From UBA4874 sp002399435 (GTDB lineage: Bacteria; Bacillota; Clostridia; Caldicoprobacterales; DTU083), in contig DAISGI010000011.1 of the NCBI GenBank assembly GCA_036823195.1, positions 5,769 through 69,768 on the forward strand: a stretch of DNA of 64,000 nt. The letters run 5' to 3'. The stretch's first letter is position 1; the number at the start of each line of letters is the position of its first letter. The translations under genes were made by a program, and so were the position numbers. The notes beneath the pieces were generated by a model. The model was not told the DNA's origin. It did no database searches and saw only the letters and a list, made by a program, of their open reading frames with translations. Of this stretch, positions 1 through 6,460 are shown piece after piece.

Positions 1-260
1 TCAAACAGGATCTCCCCGTTTGTGATTTTGCCCGGATTGGATACAGTACGGAGAACCGCACTGGTCAAAGTGGTTTTCCCGCTGCCACTCTCTCCCACCA
101 AACCGGTTATTTTACCGGCAGGCAAATCCAGATTTACGTGATTCACAGCCCGCAGCACTCCGTTTGGAAGGAAAAAATCCACACAGAGGTCCCGTATCTG
201 CACGATACTATCCGGTTCCTCAGACTGTGTCTGAGCCAGAGCATTATTGTCCATTGGCAT
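1..260 (-). CDS. Peptide/nickel-type ABC transporter ATP-binding protein (partial, N-terminal part)
   Basis: Only the first 86 or so codons lie in the window; the rest runs off the left edge. The reading holds a Walker A motif (GESGSGKTT) about 60 residues from the start, preceded by the usual OppD/DppD-like beginning (IVQIRDLCVDF, then a short hydrophilic turn). The start at 260 is chosen because GGGAGG sits 8 bases before it; a second in-frame ATG follows at 254. It overlaps the end of the upstream permease by 17 bases, which suggests translational coupling. It would power the importer formed with the two permeases and the lipoprotein encoded up to 4445. Family assignment is firm, substrate is not. 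Confidence 0.9.
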   Translation of the reverse strand, partial: MPMDNNALAQTQSEEPDSIVQIRDLCVDFFLPNGVLRAVNHVNLDLPAGKITGLVGESGSGKTTLTSAVLRTVSNPGKITNGEILF

Positions 261-1179
261 GAGAAACGCCTCCCTCTTGGTTCATCCCAACAGCTGTGTT
301 CTGATTTTTCTTTTTTCTGACTTTATAGGATGCCCGCAGTCGTGGGTTCAGGGCCTCATCCAGACCGTTGGCAAAAAAGATGAGGGACATCTGCAGCAGA
401 ACAAAGGCTGCGGTGGGCACCATCATATTGAAAATTCCTGCTGTATTCATACCACTGTTGGCCTGAGCCGCTGCATTATTCAGCATAATAGACCAGTGGG
501 TGGGCTCATAGGGTGCCATTCCCAAAAGCATCAGCCCGACGCTGGTGGCAATGGCTGAATTCGTATTCAACACAAAAGTGGAGGCCAGATAAGACATGAC
601 ATTTGGAAGAATTTCCTTGAATATGATGTGTCTTTTGGGCAATCCCATGATGCGGCAAACCAGAACAAATTCCCTCTCCTTCAAGGAGAGTATGGTGGCG
701 CGTACATTTCTGGCCAGCCATGCCCAGCTTAATACTGCCAGAACCACCGCCAGCATAAGTACATTCCGGACTGGAAAAATCACTGCAATAATCAATTGGA
801 TTGGAAAAATCGGAACACTGATCAGAATCTGGATCACCATGGAGATGATCTTATCAACGATCCCGCCTGCAAACCCCGCCAACGCACCCAGCGCAAATCC
901 CAGGATTACGGTGAACAGAGATGCCAGGAGACCAATAAAGAGTACAGAACGGGTCCCGTGAACAATCTGCTGAAATAAATCGTTTCCCACATAATCTGTG
1001 CCCAAAGGATGCTGAAGGGACGGTCCCTGGTAGCGGTTTAAAAAATCCGTACCCATGTTAAGCGGAACGATCAGGGGCCCAATAACTGCCTGCAGCAAAA
1101 AGAAAAATAAAATGAGCATTCCTATGAAAGCCTGCTTGTTATGATACATTGTTGTGAAAAAAGACTTGATTGCTTCCAT
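244..1179 (-). CDS. ABC transporter permease, OppC/DppC type
   Basis: 311 residues, normal for this family. A first transmembrane segment (about residues 12-35) is followed by a long extracytoplasmic loop and then five more hydrophobic segments, the BPD_transp_1 layout. The cytoplasmic EAA-type loop is visible around REREFVLVCRIMGLPKRH. The start at 1179 (MEAIKSF) is preferred over the longer open frame to 1287 because GGGAGGAATAGGG lies directly upstream and the longer version would overlap the preceding permease. Only two bases separate it from that permease. It forms the membrane channel of a peptide-type importer with the OppB-like partner. The peptide substrate is inferred from the family only. 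Confidence 0.93.
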   Translation of the reverse strand: MEAIKSFFTTMYHNKQAFIGMLILFFFLLQAVIGPLIVPLNMGTDFLNRYQGPSLQHPLGTDYVGNDLFQQIVHGTRSVLFIGLLASLFTVILGFALGALAGFAGGIVDKIISMVIQILISVPIFPIQLIIAVIFPVRNVLMLAVVLAVLSWAWLARNVRATILSLKEREFVLVCRIMGLPKRHIIFKEILPNVMSYLASTFVLNTNSAIATSVGLMLLGMAPYEPTHWSIMLNNAAAQANSGMNTAGIFNMMVPTAAFVLLQMSLIFFANGLDEALNPRLRASYKVRKKKNQNTAVGMNQEGGVSHANGQ

Positions 1180-1181
1180 CC

Positions 1182-2180
1182 CTATTCCTCCCTTCGGATC
1201 CTGGGATCCAGTTTTGGCATGATCAGGTCCACCAGAAGGCTGGCTGAAACAGTGGCTGTGGTCGTAATCAGCAGCAATCCCTGACACACGGAAAAATCCC
1301 GGTTCCCGAGAGCGCTTCCCAGCTGATTGCCAATTCCGGGATAGACAAAGGGCCCTTCCATATAAGTAGCACCGCCCAGCATAGAGCCAAAACTTATGGC
1401 CAATGCGGTATAAAGCGGCAACAAAGCGTTTTTCTTTACATATTTTTCTCTTATGGTTTTATCAGACAATCCTCTGGCATAGGCAGCCGTTACATAATCC
1501 TCCGCCATGACGCCGATACAGCTGCCCTTCATATTCATGACCCAGGAATTGATCTGGGTACAGGTATAGGCAAATATCGGCAGCGCCGCATGCCAGAGCA
1601 CATCCTTGATGAATGGTCCGTTCAAACCAGGTGTAACGCTCATGGAATAGGCACCTTGTACCGGAAACCAGTTCAGTCCAAAAGCAAAGATGGAAAGGAC
1701 AAAGGTCGGCACCAGTGCCGGCGGTATGGCATTTACAATGGTGGTATATCCGGCAATCAGTCCGCTGATAACGGACTTTCTCCTCCATGCCATAATACTG
1801 CCCAGCCAAATGCCCAGAAAATAACTCAGGAATAAGGCAATCGAAACCAAAAACAGGGTCCATGGCATGTAATAGGCAACAATGTCGTTTACCGTTACAG
1901 CGCTGTTGGTCATGGATGTCCCCAGATTGCCATGGAACAAAGCAGAATAATATCGTTTCATCTGATGTAAAATCGGTTCATCCGGATCATAATTGTACAT
2001 CTGAACCACCAGTTTTCTTGCTTCATTGAAGTCGATTCCACGGGATACGGCCATGTCACGGGCCTTGACATCAAATATGTCACCCGGCATCAGTCTGAAC
2101 AGCACAAATGTCAACAACGAGCATACAACGATGGTCAGAAAGGCAATTCCCACCTTTTTGATATAATACCTTGAATTCAT
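1182..2180 (-). CDS. ABC transporter permease, OppB/DppB type
   Basis: 332 residues with an N-terminal membrane segment (YYIKKVGIAFLTIVVCSLLTFVLFRLMPGD, the typical OppB beginning ending in RLMPGD), a periplasmic-side region, and a five-segment permease domain. The coupling loop carries YVTAAYARGLSDKTI, the EAA motif of this family. The start at 2180 is supported by GGGGGAGG 5 bases upstream; the frame open to 2249 has no ribosome site. It pairs with the OppC-like gene immediately downstream. A 348-base interval holding a decayed gene copy separates it from the binding protein gene. Confidence 0.93.
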   Translation of the reverse strand: MNSRYYIKKVGIAFLTIVVCSLLTFVLFRLMPGDIFDVKARDMAVSRGIDFNEARKLVVQMYNYDPDEPILHQMKRYYSALFHGNLGTSMTNSAVTVNDIVAYYMPWTLFLVSIALFLSYFLGIWLGSIMAWRRKSVISGLIAGYTTIVNAIPPALVPTFVLSIFAFGLNWFPVQGAYSMSVTPGLNGPFIKDVLWHAALPIFAYTCTQINSWVMNMKGSCIGVMAEDYVTAAYARGLSDKTIREKYVKKNALLPLYTALAISFGSMLGGATYMEGPFVYPGIGNQLGSALGNRDFSVCQGLLLITTTATVSASLLVDLIMPKLDPRIRREE

Positions 2181-2253
2181 TTTCCTCCCCCTTTTCCTGA
2201 AATTGTGGCCCTGCTGCAGGCTTCTGCGGTAAAATAAAGTTTTGTGCACAAAA

Positions 2254-2450
2254 TCATTTTACCCCGGTGGCAAGCATACGAATTTTACCAAATGATTTTT
2301 CCGGACATTCATCCGGTTCATTCTGCATGTTGCGAAGCCAGCTCCATACATCAATCTCGTTTACGTATCAGTTCTCTGCTTTCAAATGGCTTGATTTTGT
2401 TTTTTTGTCAAAAGACAAATTCATTTTCTTTACAATCCCTGACCGGGCCC
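2254..2450 (-). pseudogene. Decayed paralogue of the adjacent ABC substrate-binding protein (C-terminal remnant)
   Basis: Read on the minus strand from 2424, this stretch gives MNLSFDKKT, an internal TGA, then EIDVWSWLRNMQNE and finally KIRMLATGVK before a stop at 2254. The intact binding protein next door has MNLPFDKKT, EIDVWGWLSSMQNE and KMRMLAPRLK at its C-terminus. Over the first 39 codons I count 23 identical residues at equal spacing, and the internal TGA stands where the intact gene has a Trp codon. About 95 residues between MQNE and the end are missing. This is a relic of a duplicated binding-protein gene, too diverged to be a recent copy. Confidence 0.85.
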
Positions 2451-2477
2451 CCTATGGGATCTCTGTGTCCCATAGGG
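2450..2477 (-). other. Perfect 10-bp inverted repeat between binding protein and permease genes
   Basis: CCCTATGGGA and TCCCATAGGG are separated by 8 bases. On the transcribed strand no T-run follows, so it is not a classical terminator. A stem here would lie 3' of the binding-protein reading frame, where such hairpins commonly protect the abundant binding-protein message. That role is inferred from position. Confidence 0.6.
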
Positions 2478-2528
2478 TTTCCATACAGATCAGGTTTCCA
2501 TACTGGATAATGTAAGACTTACATTGGA

Positions 2529-4445
2529 TCATTTCAGCCTTGGAGCAAGCATCCGCATTTTGCGGGCTCCGCCGGAATGTCCCCAATTCAGGGTATGTAC
2601 AGCGATTTTTTCCGCGGGTGTTTCAGGAAATGGCATCCAGTGGTTGTCCGGCAGTTTATCCATCATAGGCAGATTTGCCGTATATTTCATATTTTCCCAG
2701 GCGCCTGTTACATTCTCATAAAAATTGATGGCAAACGCATTTTCGTTGGTTGCCCAAATAATGCGCTCCCAATGGTCCTTCCGTACCTTTTCATCCTCTT
2801 CGTTCTGCATGGAGGATAGCCAGCCCCAGACATCAATTTCCTTGCCGTCCCAGTCCGCTACCTTCAGAGTTGTCCGGTTGGTTTTTTTGTCAAACGGAAG
2901 GTTCATTTTTTTAGCCGGCCCGCCCCCATGGTCATAATAATTTTTCAATGGAAAATACGGATAGGAAAGTGACCAGGCAACATCCATCCATTCCCAGCTC
3001 ATATCAAAATCATGTTCTTTTTCCGATTGGTTTCCATATACGGAACCGTCGACCGCAATCACTTCGCAATCAATGCCGAAGTCTTTCAGCTGATTTGCGT
3101 AAATGGGGCAAACCAAAGTGGCTACATACCAGCCTTTATCCAGACCAATCTTCAGTTTTATCGGTGAGCCATCCGGGTTCTGCCACTTTCCGCCGGCCTT
3201 TTTACATCCGATGCTTTCCAGCAGCTCAGTGGCCTTTTGCTCATCATGGCTGTATTTCTGCATCTTGTCGATGACGTCCTGATCCACATATTTTTCCAGC
3301 ATTGCCGGCGGTATTCCCAGCGAAGACCAGGGATGTATTTTGGACTGATAGGACCCAATATCCCGCAGGGCTTCCCGATCGGCAATATAGTTCAGGGCCT
3401 GCCGAAATTCCTTCTTATCCATAGGAGAAGTTTTGGAACCCAGATTGAAATACAAGCCATGGGACGCCATATCCTGATTCGGATAATAAACAATATTCTT
3501 ATTGGATTTTAGAAGGGATTCCGTCAGATCCTTCGGCAGGGTACCGTCCATATTGTAAATCTTCTCTGACCTCATCATGGAAGACTTTGTCGCATCGGTA
3601 GTCGTCCGGATGATCAGTTTATCAAATTTCTGTTTGTCCGGATCCCTGTAATATGGGTTTTTGCTCATGCTGGCTTCATTGATGGTGTGCCCCGGATCGT
3701 TGATATACGGGCCGGTGGCAACCAGAATGTGCTCGGGGTTGGGGGCCGTCTTGATGTATTCTTTCCAGATCTTATCCAACTGTTCCCAAACCTCCGGCTT
3801 GGCAGTTGTGTCCCTTCCAAAGGGCCCTTCTTTCCCCTCTGCCAGTTGTTCCTCTGTAAGCAGCGGAGCTTTTTGCAACCATTCATACCGCTCGTCGGCA
3901 AATTTCTTGAAGATATGATAAGGGATACGTCCGTGATGAATTTCCTGGGCGATCAGCATCACCCGCAGTTCATCGAAAGGTGCCGGCTCCCGCCAGACAA
4001 ACTCCACCGTCTGATCGTCCGGCGTTTCAATGGAGGTCAGATAATTGACAGGCGAATTGTGACAAATTTGATAAAACCCCCAGACGTCCTTGCTGGTAAA
4101 AGGTTCCCCGTCACTCCATTTTAGGTTGGGACGCAACTTGAAGATTGTTTTGTTTCCTTCATTCGTGTAGCTTTCCGCCAGATGCAGATCCATATTGTCG
4201 GTTGCGCGCTGATAACGGATTAGCCCTTCGAAGGCAATGTCACCAAAAGTACTGGTTCCGACTTCTGAATTCTGATTCGCAATGAATTTGGCAGGATCCG
4301 GCAGTCCCCCCTGAAGCGCATAGACTTTTTCTTTGTTGAATTTTCCGGAAGAAGCCGTTTTATTCTTCTGCTGAGAACACGAAGTTACCGACAAAACCAA
4401 AACTGCAACGATAGCAATGGATGCAAACCTTTTCCATAGTTTCAT
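2529..4445 (-). CDS. ABC transporter substrate-binding lipoprotein, family 5 (peptide type)
   Basis: 638 residues. A lipoprotein signal peptide is clear: charged KLWKR, a hydrophobic core, and a lipobox ending LSVTSC with Cys about 22. The body has SBP_bac_5 features such as NLKWSDGEPFTSKDVWGFYQ (the family's W-x-DG-P--A-DV-F signature) and the DREALRDI region. It should sit outside the membrane, capture the ligand and deliver it to the two permeases encoded downstream. The start at 4445 is chosen over ATG 4448 because GGAGGG is 6 bases from it. It is longer than most OppA proteins (about 540 residues). Ligand unknown; peptides are the family default. Confidence 0.92.
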   Translation of the reverse strand: MKLWKRFASIAIVAVLVLSVTSCSQQKNKTASSGKFNKEKVYALQGGLPDPAKFIANQNSEVGTSTFGDIAFEGLIRYQRATDNMDLHLAESYTNEGNKTIFKLRPNLKWSDGEPFTSKDVWGFYQICHNSPVNYLTSIETPDDQTVEFVWREPAPFDELRVMLIAQEIHHGRIPYHIFKKFADERYEWLQKAPLLTEEQLAEGKEGPFGRDTTAKPEVWEQLDKIWKEYIKTAPNPEHILVATGPYINDPGHTINEASMSKNPYYRDPDKQKFDKLIIRTTTDATKSSMMRSEKIYNMDGTLPKDLTESLLKSNKNIVYYPNQDMASHGLYFNLGSKTSPMDKKEFRQALNYIADREALRDIGSYQSKIHPWSSLGIPPAMLEKYVDQDVIDKMQKYSHDEQKATELLESIGCKKAGGKWQNPDGSPIKLKIGLDKGWYVATLVCPIYANQLKDFGIDCEVIAVDGSVYGNQSEKEHDFDMSWEWMDVAWSLSYPYFPLKNYYDHGGGPAKKMNLPFDKKTNRTTLKVADWDGKEIDVWGWLSSMQNEEDEKVRKDHWERIIWATNENAFAINFYENVTGAWENMKYTANLPMMDKLPDNHWMPFPETPAEKIAVHTLNWGHSGGARKMRMLAPRLK

Positions 4446-4762
4446 CATATACCCTCCCCACATAATATTTGTTTCCGGACCGCATTAAACCAAACAATCA
4501 TGATATCCATATATCAATCATACAGAATTAGTATAAGTATCTTTGCCATCCGATCTTTCCCACAGCATACAAAAATTAAGATTAATTCTATTTCCTCAAC
4601 TTCGTCGTTCAATTCTGCCCTCAGTGCTGATATCGGGATATTATTTTGTCTGCCTATATAACGTATTTATATTAGTATACCTGCTTTGGGATCGTTACGG
4701 TCTGTATCTTATCTTCATAGCGGATAGGGCGTTTCAAGACGCCCTGTTATTCCTCCTTTCTC
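4446..4762. other. 317-base intergenic region without a supported gene
   Basis: AT-rich stretch between the RHH gene and the binding-protein gene, both on the minus strand. It holds a perfect hairpin (AGGGCGT / ACGCCCT, 4726-4745) just past the RHH stop. That hairpin has no following T-run, so termination there is uncertain. The promoter of the transporter operon should be here, but no -35/-10 pair with good spacing stood out. Confidence 0.5.
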
Positions 4763-4921
4763 TTAACATTTCTCCTCTTTTTGTGCAGTCAATCCTGCTA
4801 CAACAAGCGTCCGGATCATATCTGACCGGGTCCGATCACAAAACATCTGCTTTGCCTCATCCATAAGCTCTTCCACATCAGGTGTTACTGTGAAAGTCAT
4901 CCGTTTAAGCTTGTTCGACAT
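4763..4921 (-). CDS. Small ribbon-helix-helix (CopG/Arc-like) DNA-binding protein
   Basis: 52 residues: a short basic arm, a beta strand MTFTVTPD, helix VEELMDEAKQMF, a turn, and helix TRSDMIRTLVVAGL, the ribbon-helix-helix pattern. Such proteins bind DNA as dimers and usually repress their own promoter. The start at 4921 has AAAGGAGGGGG upstream; an earlier in-frame start at 4966 would lie on the promoter's -10 box. It is divergent from a second RHH gene at 5065, with shared operator-like sequences between. No toxin gene adjoins it, so a toxin-antitoxin role is not supported. Family assignment from pattern; target genes unknown. Confidence 0.8.
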   Translation of the reverse strand: MSNKLKRMTFTVTPDVEELMDEAKQMFCDRTRSDMIRTLVVAGLTAQKEEKC

Positions 4922-4945
4922 TTTACCCCCTCCTTTAGGTGAATC

Positions 4946-4959
4946 TGTGGTGAACCACA
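4946..4959. promoter_or_regulatory. Palindromic operator candidate TGTGGT-GA-ACCACA
   Basis: A perfect 6-bp inverted repeat with a 2-base centre, between the minus promoter -10 and the start codon. Its core TGGTGAAC also appears in the two direct repeats at 4975 and 5019. Likely a binding site for one of the flanking RHH proteins (inference). Confidence 0.55.
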
Positions 4960-4965
4960 AGATCA

Positions 4966-4994
4966 ATTATAGTGCATCAGCGGTGAACCTGTCA
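4966..4994 (-). promoter_or_regulatory. Sigma-A-like promoter of the minus-strand RHH gene
   Basis: On the minus strand TGACAG (4989-4994) and TATAAT (4966-4971) are 17 bases apart. One operator-like repeat (4975-4990) covers the spacer and -35 edge; a palindrome lies just downstream of the -10. Confidence 0.8.
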
Positions 4995-5034
4995 ACCTCT
5001 ATTTAACTTTTGCCTTGACATCAGTGATGAACTT
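4975..5034. promoter_or_regulatory. Two operator-like direct repeats CATCAGYGRTGAACYT
   Basis: Copies at 4975-4990 and 5019-5034 are 44 bases apart, roughly four helical turns. The first overlaps the minus promoter and the second lies inside the spacer of the plus promoter, so a protein bound to both could control both genes together. Confidence 0.6.
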
Positions 5035-5043
5035 ATGCATAAT
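5015..5043 (+). promoter_or_regulatory. Sigma-A-like promoter of the plus-strand RHH gene
   Basis: TTGACA (5015-5020), 17-base spacer, CATAAT (5038-5043), then AGGAGGTGAT and the start codon at 5065. The spacer holds an operator-like repeat. Confidence 0.8.
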
Positions 5044-5064
5044 ATTAAATAGGAGGTGATGCAC

Positions 5065-5250
5065 ATGCCAACAAAAAAGCCGCGTTACACAGTCACAGTT
5101 GATGAAGATTTGCTAAAGGAAATTGATGACTTTCGCTTTGAAAACCGCTATTCAAGCCGATCTGCTGCTACGCTGGACTTAATCCGGCTTGGAATGAAAT
5201 CCCTGAAGAAGCAACAGGCAGATAAAGCCAAAATAGCCCCGAAAAAATAA
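5065..5250 (+). CDS. Small ribbon-helix-helix DNA-binding protein, divergent partner
   Basis: 61 residues: RYTVTVDEDLLKEIDDFRFENRYSSRSAATLDLIRLGMKSL has the strand-helix-helix spacing of RHH_1/CopG proteins, with a lysine-rich tail. The start at 5065 is fixed by AGGAGG eight bases upstream; the GTG at 5056 overlaps the ribosome site itself. It faces away from another RHH gene and shares its regulatory region. A stem-loop (5253-5261 / 5278-5286) follows the stop. It is not obviously homologous to its neighbour beyond the fold, so the two may compete for the same sites (inference). Regulated genes are unknown. Confidence 0.82.
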   Translation: MPTKKPRYTVTVDEDLLKEIDDFRFENRYSSRSAATLDLIRLGMKSLKKQQADKAKIAPKK

Positions 5251-5252
5251 GC

Positions 5253-5286
5253 CTACAAGCGAAGTGATGCATAATAACGCCTGTAG
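5253..5286 (+). terminator. Weak terminator-like stem after the plus RHH gene
   Basis: CTACAAGCG pairs with CGCCTGTAG (8 of 9 positions) around a 16-base loop, followed by ACAATTTTCTTT. The T-run is imperfect and the glycosyltransferase gene converges from the other side. Confidence 0.4.
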
Positions 5287-5332
5287 AACAATTTTCTTTA
5301 ACACTACCGCCGGGGAACCAAAATAAATCCTT

Positions 5333-6460
5333 TTAAACACCTGGCCTTTTTTTCTCCAGAACAGATTCCAATACGGCAATCGTTTCTTTTATCATTTTCT
5401 CCCGGCTGTAGCCATATTTCACATCTTCCCTTGCCTGCCGTCCATAGGATTTGGCAAGCTGAGGATGATCCAGACAATATTTAAGAGCGCCCCTTATTTC
5501 CTGCGGCCTGCCCGGCTGGATCAGATAACCGTTTTTACCATGAGTGATAACCTCCGGAATCCCCCCCACGGCGGAAGCAATGATGGGAAGTCCAAAAGAC
5601 ATGGCTTCCAGCAGGGTCATAGCCAGACCTTCAGACAGTGTCGGCAGGACAAAGAGATCAAAGGCAGCATAATAATCCCATATGTTGTGAACCTGACCCG
5701 CAAAAATCACCCGCCCGGCAATTCCGAGACGTTCAGCCAGATTCTTCAGGCTGGTTTCCTCCTGCCCGGAACCGGTGATCATCAAAACAGCACGGGGATA
5801 CCGATCCAGTACAGCGGGAACCGCTTCCAGCAGAAAACGAATTCCCTTGGACGGAATCAGCCGGGCCACTGTCCCGATCAGAATGTCGTCTCCCCCGATA
5901 CCGTACTGCTTTCTTACCTTGATTCCGTCGCCGGTATCCCAATCCGGCCTGGGATTACGGATCACCCGGATTGATCCGGGATTTTGTCCCATTTCCCTGA
6001 TCATACTGTCCTTCAATGCCTGGGAAACACAAATAGTGGCATCCGTTCTTTTTCCAAACCATTTTTCAAACCGGCATATGAGAAAGCGGCTGGCTTTTCC
6101 CCTGCCATGCAATATCATATTATGTACGGTATAAACAAGGGGACATCCTGCCATAATGCCTGCTGTTCTGCCAATCAAACCGGCTTTGAAGCCATGACAG
6201 TGCAACAGATCCGGCTTCACTTTGCGGAGAAGGGAATACAGCTGCCCGATTTTCCGGACATCCTGAAATGGTTGTATCGTACCGGGAAACCGAAATCGAA
6301 TCACCTGTGCCCCTGCCCTTTCCAGACTGACAAGATCGCTCCGCGGAAAATCACACAGCACAACGACCTGATGCCCACTCTGAAGCAGTCCCCTGATCAG
6401 AAGAATGGCATGTTCCTTCATTCCCCCCTCCGATTTCCGGATCAGCTCCATGATTTTCAT
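5333..6460 (-). CDS. Glycosyltransferase family 4 (GT-B fold)
   Basis: 375 residues. The N-terminal half starts IRKSEGGMKEHAILLIRGL, the GG-M---V--L pattern of GT4 acceptor domains. The C-terminal half has VARLIPSKGIRFLLEA, MITGSGQEE and the nucleotide-sugar site DLFVLPTLSEGLAMTLLEAMSFGLPIIASAVGGIPEVI with the E-x7-E arrangement. It would transfer a sugar from a nucleotide donor to a lipid or polymer at the inner membrane face. It overlaps the upstream membrane protein gene by ATGA, so the two are surely co-translated and probably act on one envelope polymer. Donor and acceptor cannot be read from sequence. Confidence 0.9.
   Translation of the reverse strand: MKIMELIRKSEGGMKEHAILLIRGLLQSGHQVVVLCDFPRSDLVSLERAGAQVIRFRFPGTIQPFQDVRKIGQLYSLLRKVKPDLLHCHGFKAGLIGRTAGIMAGCPLVYTVHNMILHGRGKASRFLICRFEKWFGKRTDATICVSQALKDSMIREMGQNPGSIRVIRNPRPDWDTGDGIKVRKQYGIGGDDILIGTVARLIPSKGIRFLLEAVPAVLDRYPRAVLMITGSGQEETSLKNLAERLGIAGRVIFAGQVHNIWDYYAAFDLFVLPTLSEGLAMTLLEAMSFGLPIIASAVGGIPEVITHGKNGYLIQPGRPQEIRGALKYCLDHPQLAKSYGRQAREDVKYGYSREKMIKETIAVLESVLEKKRPGV

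Noticed and set aside
4763..5250. Toxin-antitoxin module
   Set aside because: Both proteins are RHH-type; no RelE, Fic, PIN or other toxin-sized partner adjoins either gene.
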